A stretch of 56,578 bases of DNA, taken from positions 1 to 56,578 of the IMG/VR virus record IMGVR_UViG_3300046616_000274. The stretch is one strand, 5' to 3'. Of this stretch, positions 48,636 through 55,873 are shown in pieces. The stretch is from a virus. The first letter of the stretch is position 1. Each line of letters starts with the position of its first letter. The notes beneath the pieces are model-generated. The model searched no databases and was not told where the DNA came from. It saw only the letters and a list, made by a program, of their open reading frames with translations. The translations under genes and the position numbers were made by a program.

Positions 48636-49062
48636 GAGGCCTTCGTGGGATCAGTGGGCCCTAGGGATAGCTGACGCCGTAGCGGAACGAGGGGACTGCA
48701 CCAGGAGCAAGGTTGGTGCGGTCCTCTTGGACCGCGAGAAGCGCGTTTGTGCTTCGGGGTACAACGGCACCGTTTCGGGCGAGAAGGGCTGTCTAGCCGG
48801 GGCCTGTCCCCGAGGACGCCTGACCTATGACCAGGTGCCGGCGGGCTCCGACTATGGGAACTGCATCTCCATTCATGCTGAAGAGAACTTGCTGATCCAT
48901 GCCCGGCGGGAAGACCTCGTGGGCGGCACGGTCTATGTGACCCGAGCCCCTTGCTACAGGTGCTTGCCCCGTTTGAAGGCCGCTGGGGTCTTCCGGGTTG
49001 TGTGGCGCACAGAGACCGACTGGGACGCCAAGGTGTTGGACTGGGGGAGAAAACCTTGTTGA
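48580..49062 (+). CDS. dCMP deaminase
   Basis: 160 residues from GTG 48580 (GGGGG 4 bases upstream). The zinc deaminase signatures are clear: SIHAEENLL (HAE) and APCYRCL (PCxxC). The family normally starts close to SERPSWDQWALGIADAVA, i.e. at a CTG (48628) overlapping the previous stop; either the GTG adds 16 residues or a CTG start is used. Converts dCMP to dUMP to feed ThyX. Confidence 0.9.
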   Translation: MSPWICSTTRTEGCTKLSERPSWDQWALGIADAVAERGDCTRSKVGAVLLDREKRVCASGYNGTVSGEKGCLAGACPRGRLTYDQVPAGSDYGNCISIHAEENLLIHARREDLVGGTVYVTRAPCYRCLPRLKAAGVFRVVWRTETDWDAKVLDWGRKPC

Positions 49063-49226
49063 TGAGTCCGGATCAGGCCGCCGAGTTCCTGAGCGTTCCC
49101 AAGCGCTCTCTGATGGACTCCTACAAGCGGTGGGGACTGCCTTACGTGAAGGTGGGGAAGCACATCAGATTCCCAACTGAGGGTGTTTCCAAGTGGGTTG
49201 ACGCTCAGTTGAAGGCCATGGAATAG
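49062..49226 (+). CDS. Excisionase-like (MerR/HTH_17) DNA-binding protein
   Basis: 54 residues from ATG 49062, overlapping the deaminase TGA by one base. SPDQAAEFLSVPKRSLMDSYKRWGLPYVKVGKHIRFPTEGVSKWV is a classical winged-helix excisionase pattern. Placed directly before the integrase, it is the likely recombination directionality factor. Confidence 0.82.
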   Translation: MSPDQAAEFLSVPKRSLMDSYKRWGLPYVKVGKHIRFPTEGVSKWVDAQLKAME

Positions 49227-49273
49227 TCAACGACTGTCAGCACCAAGGTACTTGAACCTGTAGGAGGTTCTGA

Positions 49274-50467
49274 GTGGCAACAGTCCGCAAAGAAGACTGC
49301 GCCTGCCCCAAGGCCAAGAAGGCGACGTGCCGCCACAAGCCGTGGAAGGTCCGTTACCGGGCTCCGGGTGGCCGTGTCGGAAAGCAGCTTGAGGCGTCCT
49401 TCAAGCTGAAAGGTGACGCCGACGAGTTCGCTACGAAGGTGGAGCGGGACAAGTCCGTTGGGACGTATATCGATCCCAAGACAAGTGGTCGTCTGTTCTC
49501 CGATGTCTGGGATGAGTGGCTCGCGGCCGGCACTCGGGAGGCGTCCACCTTCGCCTCCTACAGGTCCACGTACCGGAATCACCTTGAGAAGCGCTTTGGG
49601 CCCAAGCCCATGGGCGCCATCACAGCGTCCGAGATTGCGGCGTGGAAGCGGGAGCAGGACGAGCGGTATGCAGCCTCTACGGCGCATCACCGCATGGTGG
49701 TCCTGAAGACTGTTTTTCGCTATGCACACGAAATGGAGATAATCGCGCGTAACCCTGCCCTCAGTCAGAGGCAGCGTGGGCGTACTACTCCTATCGCTCG
49801 GCAGGTCAAGCCGACCGAGATCCCTACAACGGGAGAGGTGACCGAGCTATTCGAGGCCATGTGGGGCCCTCTCCGGGCCTCCATCTGGATTCAGGCGGGA
49901 TCGGGTGCCCGAGTCGGGGAGAGCCTCGCAGTCAGCCGCACATCCATTGAGGCACAGCCGGGCCTCTTGAAGCTCTGGCAGCAGCTCACGACTCACGGAC
50001 AGAACGACGGCAAGAGCCGGGGGGTGGCCTTCAAGGACGAGCTGAAGTGGTCGCGAGAGGCTCGCATGACTCCGCTGAGCTACACCGTTCAACAGGCCAT
50101 CGACAGGCACAGAGAGGAGTACGGGGAGTGGGGAGACCATGGCTGGCTCTTCCAGAGTCCCAAGTACGCGGGTAGTCCCATCTCGTTCAAGTCGTACTCG
50201 GACCACTGGAACAAGGCTCTCAAGAAGGCCGGGCTGGAAGGCAGTGGGTACACCCCCAAGAGCCTTCGGCACTACTTCGCCTCTGTGTGCATCGCGGGGT
50301 CTGTGCCTCTGTTCGAGGTGGCTCAGTGGATGGGGCACAAGTCGACTCGGGTCACTGAGACGACGTACGCCCACCTCCTCCAGGACGCTCACACGAGGAC
50401 GATGGACGCGGTTGAGGTAGCAATCTTGGAGCATGCTCGACTCATGCTGTCCTCGCGTGCTGCGTGA
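49274..50467 (+). CDS. int: Tyrosine integrase
   Basis: 397 residues from GTG 49274 (GTAGGAGG upstream). N-terminal arm-binding part with a CACPKAKKATCRHK Cys/His motif, core-binding domain, then catalytic residues: Arg in GSGARVGESLA, Arg-His in SLRHYFAS, His in WMGHKS and Tyr in TTYAHL. The usual first His of HxxR is Lys here (TPKSLRH), as in some actinobacterial integrases. Inserts the phage genome at attB. Confidence 0.93.
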   Translation: MATVRKEDCACPKAKKATCRHKPWKVRYRAPGGRVGKQLEASFKLKGDADEFATKVERDKSVGTYIDPKTSGRLFSDVWDEWLAAGTREASTFASYRSTYRNHLEKRFGPKPMGAITASEIAAWKREQDERYAASTAHHRMVVLKTVFRYAHEMEIIARNPALSQRQRGRTTPIARQVKPTEIPTTGEVTELFEAMWGPLRASIWIQAGSGARVGESLAVSRTSIEAQPGLLKLWQQLTTHGQNDGKSRGVAFKDELKWSREARMTPLSYTVQQAIDRHREEYGEWGDHGWLFQSPKYAGSPISFKSYSDHWNKALKKAGLEGSGYTPKSLRHYFASVCIAGSVPLFEVAQWMGHKSTRVTETTYAHLLQDAHTRTMDAVEVAILEHARLMLSSRAA

Positions 50468-50899
50468 TGGCAGTCGGGAGCCGTACTGGCTCCGTGATGG
50501 GTGTCAGACCTCTGCGTGACGTTTCCGCAGGTCAGGGCATCTAGGTTCGTTTACAACCACGAGAACATCGAAGGGGGCTCCTATGGGGGTCCCCTTCGGT
50601 GTTTGTGCAGGTCAGAGGCTTACGGGCTCTGTTGCTGACTCTCAGCACAACCACGCGTTAATACCGGTTCAAACTGGACTTTGCTGGGCTTCGTGCTGGC
50701 CTTGTGCTGGCAGTCATGACCCCCTCTGAGGGCCCCTGATCCTGGTCTGTCCCAGAGTGCTTGTGCTACCTTCCCTGATCACCGCAGTTTCAACGACTGC
50801 GGCAGCAACAGAACGACCCCCAGAGGTAGCAGCCTCCGAGGGTCGTGAGCCGACCGGTAGCAGCCGGGCGGCAGGTACACCCAGGGAGTAGAGCCCTAG
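50468..50899. other. Intergenic region after int; candidate attP
   Basis: 432 bases without a gene. It has direct repeats GTTTCCGCAGGTCAG (50521-50535) and GTTTGTGCAGGTCAG (50601-50615), a 9-mer ACAACCACG near 50554 and 50647, and GTGCTGGC twice near 50693-50711. Such clustered short repeats beside int suit integrase arm sites. No core can be picked without the host sequence. Confidence 0.45.
50565..50602 (+). terminator. Terminator after integrase
   Basis: ACATCGAAGGGG pairs with CCCCTTCGGTGT (12 pairs, one wobble). No long T-run, but it lies 100 bases after the int stop. Confidence 0.6.
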
Positions 50900-51721
50900 A
50901 TGCGCGTCCAGCGTACCCGTCACACGGGTAAGTACGTCCAGGTCCCTAACGGGATCGCACAGAACCACAGCCTGAGCCTTGAGGCCCGAGGCCTGCTGAC
51001 CTATCTCCTGTCGCTCCCGGACGCGAACCGCGCCACGGTCGAGCGCATCACTGCCTTGGTCCCCAACGGACGTCGGTCCGTCTCCAACGCCATGAGCGAG
51101 CTTGAGGCGGCGGGTCACCTCAAGCGTGCCCGCGTCCAGGACCCTGAGACGGGCCGTTGGGTCACCCTTACGTCTGTCTCTGACTCCCCGACCGACCACA
51201 TGCCGACGGTCGGTGTTCCGACTGGTCAGGTTGTCGGCTCTCATCCCAAGGAAAAAGACCTTGGGTGCAATGACCTCCCTACCCCGGAGCCCGAGGAGAC
51301 CGAGCAGCGGCCGGAAGGCCGCGCCGGATCGGGGGAGGGGGAGAAGTCCTCTTCCCAGGAGACGAACCCGCTCACAGAGCGAGCGGTGACGCTCCTGGAG
51401 AGGCTCGCCATTCACAACCACCGAGTCATGCTGTCGAGCCGAGAAGCTCGACGGCTTGCCCCGCTGGCCGCTGAGTGGCTCGCAGAGGGCATCCAAGAGA
51501 AGCAGCTCACTCAGGTGCTGACTGCTGCTCTCCCGAGCGCTGGTGTGGCCTCTGCTGCGGCTCTGGTGACCTATCGCCTCCGCAACCACCGACCGGAGCC
51601 GGTACACGCTCCGGAGACCTCTCAGGCCCCTTCCCGGGCTGTTCTGAGGCAGAAGTGCCCTGAGTGTGAAGTGATCTTCCCTCTCGGCCACCCCGGCGGC
51701 ATCTGCCGCTCTTGCCGCTGA
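50900..51721 (+). CDS. Winged-helix protein with C-terminal zinc finger
   Basis: 273 residues from ATG 50900. The N-terminal domain (YVQVPNGIAQNHSLSLEARGLLTYLLSLPD...VPNGRRSVSNAMSELEAAGHLKR) is a winged helix like those of plasmid replication and helix-turn-helix proteins in Streptomyces. A disordered Pro/Glu-rich linker and a helical domain follow, and CPECEVIFPLGHPGGICRSC closes with a zinc finger. Host- or plasmid-type rather than phage-type; role unknown. Confidence 0.7.
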   Translation: MRVQRTRHTGKYVQVPNGIAQNHSLSLEARGLLTYLLSLPDANRATVERITALVPNGRRSVSNAMSELEAAGHLKRARVQDPETGRWVTLTSVSDSPTDHMPTVGVPTGQVVGSHPKEKDLGCNDLPTPEPEETEQRPEGRAGSGEGEKSSSQETNPLTERAVTLLERLAIHNHRVMLSSREARRLAPLAAEWLAEGIQEKQLTQVLTAALPSAGVASAAALVTYRLRNHRPEPVHAPETSQAPSRAVLRQKCPECEVIFPLGHPGGICRSCR

Positions 51722-51766
51722 CCCTTCAGCCGGCACCACTCCCCAACCCACTGAGATAGGACTCTC

Positions 51767-52543
51767 ATGTCTAGAGCTGTGCCCTGGTACATCAAGGCCG
51801 TGCTGTACGTCGCTATCCCTGCGGCCTGTGCCGCAGCGCTGTACCTCTCGATCCCGGGAGAGATCGCCCTAGCCAAGACGGCTGGTTGGTCTCACAGGTA
51901 CGCCCCTGCCATGCCGGTGTGTCTCTCGGTCTACGCCGCTGCGGCTGGTGCCATCTCGGGATACAGGAAGGCTCTCAAGCTCCCTGGCCAGAAGACGGCT
52001 CTCATCGGTGGCGTGATGGCTCTCGCTCTGGCGATGTCCGCTCAGTCGATCTCTCACCTGATCGAACAGGGGTACATGGAGACCTCCGCCAAGCTGGTGG
52101 TAGCTGTCTCATGCATCCCGCCTCTCGTGATCGCCCACCTGATCCACATGGCTGAGACTCCCTCTCAGGCCAAGAGCGCCACGGAGGAGCTGGAGGAGCA
52201 CCGCGGATTGGTCGAGTACCTCACGACTGCCCTCGTTGCCTCTGAGGCGGGCAGCGTCCTGACGTACGCCTCTCAGGTCCGGGTGAAGGTCGAGAGGGTC
52301 ACAGGGGAAGTGGCAGACCTCTCGGAGGACACCGGACGTCTCACGGTTGAGCTGGAAGAGGCCCTCACCGAGGCTGAGAAGGCCTCGGAGGAGAAGCGGA
52401 AGGCTCTCGTTGCCAGCCGCGAGGCCATCGAGAGGACTCGCAAGCAGCTTGAGAGGGCAGGCACTGAGAGAGTCACCGTCGCCAAGATCTGTAAGACGCT
52501 TGGGATCTCATCGGCTACCTATCACCGACACATGGCGGTCTAG
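51767..52543 (+). CDS. DUF2637-type membrane protein
   Basis: 258 residues from ATG 51767. Four hydrophobic segments in the first 130 residues (AVLYVAIPAACAAALYLSI, AGAISGYRK.., LIGGVMALALAMSA, LVVAVSCIPPLVIAHLIH), a long charged coiled coil (160-235), and a C-terminal HTH-like end (VAKICKTLGISSATYHRH). DUF2637 proteins occur in actinomycete plasmids and integrative elements near transfer genes. Followed 22 bases later by an ATGAGTAG hairpin. Confidence 0.75.
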   Translation: MSRAVPWYIKAVLYVAIPAACAAALYLSIPGEIALAKTAGWSHRYAPAMPVCLSVYAAAAGAISGYRKALKLPGQKTALIGGVMALALAMSAQSISHLIEQGYMETSAKLVVAVSCIPPLVIAHLIHMAETPSQAKSATEELEEHRGLVEYLTTALVASEAGSVLTYASQVRVKVERVTGEVADLSEDTGRLTVELEEALTEAEKASEEKRKALVASREAIERTRKQLERAGTERVTVAKICKTLGISSATYHRHMAV

Positions 52544-52564
52544 CGCGTAGCCGCTGAGACAAGA

Positions 52565-52601
52565 CGAAGGCCCCCGTCATGAGTAGGGACGGGGGCCTTC
52601 G
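52565..52601. terminator. ATGAGTAG stem-loop 6
   Basis: A 14-bp perfect stem (CGAAGGCCCCCGTC / GACGGGGGCCTTCG) with loop ATGAGTAGG (motif 52579-52586), between convergent genes. The longest member of the family, inside the accessory region. Confidence 0.75.
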
Positions 52602-52615
52602 CGGTTCTCAGTATG

Positions 52616-52828
52616 TCAGAGGCCCTGAGACTGGGCGAACGAGATGAACGAGGACCAGGCGCCGGGGCCGAAGGTGAGAGTCCCCGCCGCAGGGTCCTTG
52701 CTGTCCCGGACCGGAACGAGGGAGAGGCCGTCAACGACCTCAAGGCAACTCCCGTTGTCGCCCCCGCTATAGCTGCTCTTACGCCATCCCGTGAAGGCCG
52801 CTGTGTCTTGGATCTTGTCAGGAGTCAT
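52616..52828 (-). CDS. DUF397 protein
   Basis: 70 residues from ATG 52828. TGWRKSSYSGGDNGSCLEVVDG...VPVRDSKDPAAGTLTFGPGAWSSFI is a textbook DUF397 domain. Its start overlaps the stop of the XRE gene (ATGA), the usual pairing in Streptomyces, where these pairs regulate development or secondary metabolism. Confidence 0.92.
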   Translation of the reverse strand: MTPDKIQDTAAFTGWRKSSYSGGDNGSCLEVVDGLSLVPVRDSKDPAAGTLTFGPGAWSSFISFAQSQGL

Positions 52829-53700
52829 GTTTCGTAGTCCTCCGCCACCGATTCGAGCAGGTCTAGGGATGCATCCGGCGACATCGCAGCAGCCCGAGCC
52901 AGATCGTATGCGTCACGGCACTTCTGGACCATCGCCGGATCGTCAATGAGGTTGCCCGTGTGGAGGGCTTCGACGTACGCCAGCTCTGGAGCGTCTGCGA
53001 ACCGCATCAGACTGAGCATTGAACCCATGGTGGCATGTGCCCCTGACGAGTGCGGAACCACCTGAATACGGGTACGTCCAGACCGGCCCAAAGTGACGAT
53101 GTGGCGGAGCTGTTCCGCCATGACCTTTGCCCCTCCAACCTGCGCCCTTATGACGTTCTCGTTCAGGATGAACCACAGGGTGGGAGAAGCCGGGTCGTTG
53201 AGGATCTCAGCCCGCTTGAGCCTGTTGACAACCTGCCTGTCAACATCGGAGACCACGAAGTTCGGGCGTTGAGCGCGGTAGACCGCGAAGGCGTAGTCCC
53301 TGGTCTGAAGCAGGCCCGGAACCAGTGAGACGGCGTACTCACTGATGGAGAGCGCCTGTTGCTCCCATTCGAGTGCCTCGGCGAAGTGGTCCGCCACCGG
53401 GACGATGCTCAGCGTCCCCAGGAACCCCACGAAGAACCCGTCTGCGTCGAGCACCTCGTCAAGACGCTCAGCGTCCTTGACCTGCGGAAGCCGCCTCCCA
53501 GCCTCCATGTGGGCAATCATCGAAGCGGACATGGCCAGGAGCGCGCCCAACTCTGCTTGAGTCAGGCCCTTCGCCTCGCGTAACCGCTTCAGGTGCTGCC
53601 CGTAGCGCTCCCGGTTCGTTGCCTGACGCTCCTCGTTCGCAGAACTCGCCACAGAACGGCTCCTCTTGACAGTTGCATTGGAGAGCTGAGGGTCCTTCAC
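52825..53700 (-). CDS. XRE-family regulator with DUF5753 (Scr1-type) domain
   Basis: 291 residues from GTG 53700. HTH LKRLREAKGLTQAELGALLAMSASMIAHMEAGRR (about residues 37-70), then a DUF5753 domain with SEYAVSLVPGLLQTRDYA and QIQVVPHSSGAH-type features. Forms the classic two-gene regulatory unit with DUF397, sometimes compared to toxin-antitoxin pairs. It is divergent from the small-gene run leading to the graspetide locus and is a candidate regulator of it. Confidence 0.9.
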   Translation of the reverse strand: MKDPQLSNATVKRSRSVASSANEERQATNRERYGQHLKRLREAKGLTQAELGALLAMSASMIAHMEAGRRLPQVKDAERLDEVLDADGFFVGFLGTLSIVPVADHFAEALEWEQQALSISEYAVSLVPGLLQTRDYAFAVYRAQRPNFVVSDVDRQVVNRLKRAEILNDPASPTLWFILNENVIRAQVGGAKVMAEQLRHIVTLGRSGRTRIQVVPHSSGAHATMGSMLSLMRFADAPELAYVEALHTGNLIDDPAMVQKCRDAYDLARAAAMSPDASLDLLESVAEDYET

Positions 53701-53770
53701 ATGCTACGGCGCGAGAGCAACGCTTGGGGTACACAGAGTGAGCACGTCCCCCACGGAAGGTGTGCCGGCG
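53701..53770. promoter_or_regulatory. Divergent intergenic region
   Basis: Seventy bases between divergent genes (XRE leftward, small gene rightward). Must contain both promoters or overlap them; no clear consensus boxes are visible. Confidence 0.35.
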
Positions 53771-54037
53771 ATGGCCTCCCAGAGCAGAGACAACGAACTC
53801 CCGGCCACCTTGGTTGTTGAGGTCATGGAGATCACCAACGCCCTTGCGGGGGTGCTGGAAGAGGCTGGGATCAAGCTCCCTCAGTTCCATGCTCGGTTCG
53901 CACCGACCGAAAGCCGTGAGTGGGTTGTCCGACTCGGGGACTGCAACGTCCATGTTGGTCAGGCCCTCGTCAACCTCTGCCGGGACGGTGTGACCCTTCG
54001 GCAGAAGCACCCTGAGGAGTCAATCAATGCCAGGTGA
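53771..54037 (+). CDS. Hypothetical protein of Streptomyces type
   Basis: 88 residues from ATG 53771 (GGAAGG upstream; GTG 53738 is possible). ELPATLVVEVMEITNALAGVLEEAGI...WVVRLGDCNVHVGQALVNLCRDG resembles small proteins seen next to XRE/DUF397 genes in Streptomyces chromosomes. Function unknown. Confidence 0.6.
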   Translation: MASQSRDNELPATLVVEVMEITNALAGVLEEAGIKLPQFHARFAPTESREWVVRLGDCNVHVGQALVNLCRDGVTLRQKHPEESINAR

Positions 54038-54107
54038 CCCGAAGGACGTCTCAGAGAAGACCAAAAAGAAGAACGAGGAGAGCGAACACCAGTGGGGACG
54101 AAAGTAG
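54027..54107 (+). CDS. Small charged peptide
   Basis: 26 residues from ATG 54027, overlapping genes on both sides. Highly charged (EKTKKKNEESEHQWGRK). Supported only by tight overlaps. Function unknown. Confidence 0.4.
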   Translation: MPGDPKDVSEKTKKKNEESEHQWGRK

Positions 54108-54277
54108 GCCAGTGGCCTCCGGAGATCCGGCAGCGAGAGAACACCCCCCGATTACGGCGAGGTTGGAAGATCTCGCGGGATGGCTCCTTCTGGGGAGGCA
54201 TCCTGCTTGTACTGATCGCCGGGTCAATCATCTGCTACGTACTCGCACTGCTCCTTGAGTTGCGACAGGGACCATGA
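54092..54277 (+). CDS. Small membrane protein
   Basis: 61 residues from GTG 54092. A basic N-terminal half and one membrane helix (FWGGILLVLIAGSIICYVLALLL). Its stop overlaps the next start as ATGA. Role unknown. Confidence 0.55.
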   Translation: MGTKVGQWPPEIRQRENTPRLRRGWKISRDGSFWGGILLVLIAGSIICYVLALLLELRQGP

Positions 54278-54528
54278 CGCAAGAACCGGAGCAGGGGAGC
54301 AACCCCCTGGACGACCCTGACGCGCTCCGGCTGGTTCAGAAGCTATATCTCCAAGCCCGAGTCATGGCGAACGAGCTGAATGACCCTGAATACGTAAGCG
54401 ACACCTCGGCCGCCGACTGGCAGGAGTACGCCATCGGCCTTGGTCAAGCATTCCGAGGGCTCGATTTGCTCCTGATCCAGGGTGCCCCCTTCCCCGAAGA
54501 GTGGGTCTTGGGCATCACAACCCCATAA
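54274..54528 (+). CDS. Hypothetical protein
   Basis: 84 residues from ATG 54274. Acidic, helical (DALRLVQKLYLQARVMANELNDPEYV...EYAIGLGQAFRGLDLLLIQG). Last of the four-gene run that starts at 53771 and directly upstream of the graspetide locus. Confidence 0.6.
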   Translation: MTQEPEQGSNPLDDPDALRLVQKLYLQARVMANELNDPEYVSDTSAADWQEYAIGLGQAFRGLDLLLIQGAPFPEEWVLGITTP

Positions 54529-54714
54529 GTTCCGTCCCCATCGGACGTATTCGATCGATGGCTCTCCCAAACCAAGACCGGAAATCCCGGTGGGGACGGG
54601 TTAGACCCCTCCCAGTCGTCATGCCACCCCCGTGAAGACACAGGTAGGCGGCTGGGAGGGACGGCAAGGCGGCGCGGAGAACGAATCTCCGCAGTGCACG
54701 ACAGAGGAGACAGC
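54529..54714. promoter_or_regulatory. Leader of the graspetide locus
   Basis: 186 bases without a gene. GTCCCCA/TGGGGAC (54533-54539 / 54590-54596) and GCGGAGA-ACGAA-TCTCCGC (54673-54691) can form hairpins, the second just before the precursor gene. The precursor promoter probably lies here. Confidence 0.4.
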
Positions 54715-54906
54715 ATGGCAGCGTTTGCCCTGGCCTACGCCGAGCCCCGACAGGCGGAGGTCCCTCCGCCGTATGCGTTCGACCCCGAGCAGCAGGTGAA
54801 CGTACTTCCGGGCGGCGAGAAGGCCTCCGAGGATCTCGTCATCCTCATGAGTACGGGGGCGACGTCGAGCACGGCCGGCAGCAAGACCCACAACGACGAC
54901 GACTGA
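54715..54906 (+). CDS. Graspetide (ATP-grasp-modified RiPP) precursor peptide
   Basis: 63 residues from ATG 54715 (AGAGGAGA upstream). The leader has the conserved PYAFDPEQQ box of precursors paired with SAV_5884-type ATP-grasp ligases, followed by NVLPGGEKASED. The C-terminal core is rich in Ser/Thr and ends in acidic residues: STGATSSTAGSKTHNDDD, providing hydroxyl donors and Asp acceptors for omega-ester cross-links. Four bases separate it from the ligase. No protease or exporter gene is seen nearby. Confidence 0.85.
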   Translation: MAAFALAYAEPRQAEVPPPYAFDPEQQVNVLPGGEKASEDLVILMSTGATSSTAGSKTHNDDD

Positions 54907-54910
54907 CACC

Positions 54911-55873
54911 ATGACCGTTCTCATCCTCACGTCTGAGGAAGACGTCACCGCGGATCTGGTAATCAACCAGCTCGTTTCGCTGGGAACTCCGGTGATGCGC
55001 ACTGATCCTGAGCACTTCCCCGGCCGTGTGGATCTCACCGCCCGCGTCACTGCGGGCGGTGGGGTGGTTGGTCACATAGCCGACGACCGCCGCAGGGTCG
55101 AACTGGCCGACATACGGTCCATCTGGTGGCGTCGCCCTGGCCCTCCGGGGCATCTGGCGAACGAACAGAAGGAATGGGTATCCCTGGAGTCTGAGCGGGC
55201 GTTCTATGGAGCGCTTCGAGCGCTCGACGTCCCTTGGATGAACCACCCCGACGCCCGGAACCAGTCCCATTACAAGCTCTGGCAGCTCCGGACGGCCTCA
55301 AGGACCGGTCTGAAGGTGCCACAGACCCTGATGACCACGGTTCCCGGGGCTGCTGAGCAGTTCTCCGCTGGTGTGGGCCCCCTGATCGTCAAGTCAGTGT
55401 CCGGCCGACACCCGGAAGAGCCTCCCCTCACCCTCTCTACGTGTCGAGTGCCCTCCGATGCCGACTTCTCCCGGGTGGCAGAGGCCGCTACGTGCCTTCA
55501 AGAGGAGATCGACAAGCGCAGTGACGTCCGGCTCACCGTCGTAGGTGGCCACATGATCCCCTGTGTCATCACGAGCCCTGGCGCACTGGACTGGAGGTTC
55601 CTTCCGGTCGAGGAGTGCACGTGGGAGCTTGGAGACGTCCCCAAGGACGTTCGGCCGGCAGTGCTTCGGTACATGGAGGCCGCAGGGCTGGTGTACGCCG
55701 CCTTTGACTTTGCGGTGGACGCAGACGGCTCCTGGTGGTTCCTGGAGGCCAACGCTGGTGGGCAATTCGGCTTCGTGGAGATCGCCACAGGTGCCCCAAT
55801 CTCCCGCACCGTCGCAGAGTGGTTGACATGCCCTGGAGTACCGAGGCCGGGACGCGGTACCGTCGAGTCATGA
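54911..55873 (+). CDS. ATP-grasp peptide ligase (SAV_5884-type graspetide maturase)
   Basis: 320 residues from ATG 54911. The hallmark IRSIWWRRP (about residues 67-75), NQSHYKLWQLRTASRTGLKVPQTL, IVKSVSG, LQEEIDKRSDVRLTVVG and the ATP-grasp core AAFDFAVDADGSWWFLEANAGGQFGF (Asp, ExNxxGQ) are all present. By family it forms ester or amide macrocycles between Ser/Thr/Lys and Asp/Glu side chains of the precursor, via acyl-phosphates. All catalytic motifs look intact. Confidence 0.92.
   Translation: MTVLILTSEEDVTADLVINQLVSLGTPVMRTDPEHFPGRVDLTARVTAGGGVVGHIADDRRRVELADIRSIWWRRPGPPGHLANEQKEWVSLESERAFYGALRALDVPWMNHPDARNQSHYKLWQLRTASRTGLKVPQTLMTTVPGAAEQFSAGVGPLIVKSVSGRHPEEPPLTLSTCRVPSDADFSRVAEAATCLQEEIDKRSDVRLTVVGGHMIPCVITSPGALDWRFLPVEECTWELGDVPKDVRPAVLRYMEAAGLVYAAFDFAVDADGSWWFLEANAGGQFGFVEIATGAPISRTVAEWLTCPGVPRPGRGTVES

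Noticed and set aside
50640-50680. tRNA 3'-end remnant (CCGGTTCAAACTGG) as the attP core
   Set aside because: It resembles a T-arm only in part, with no acceptor stem; not enough to define a core without host sequence.
52616-53700. XRE/DUF397 pair as the phage immunity repressor
   Set aside because: The family is a host developmental or regulatory type and lies in accessory cargo; nothing in the sequence ties it to lytic promoters.
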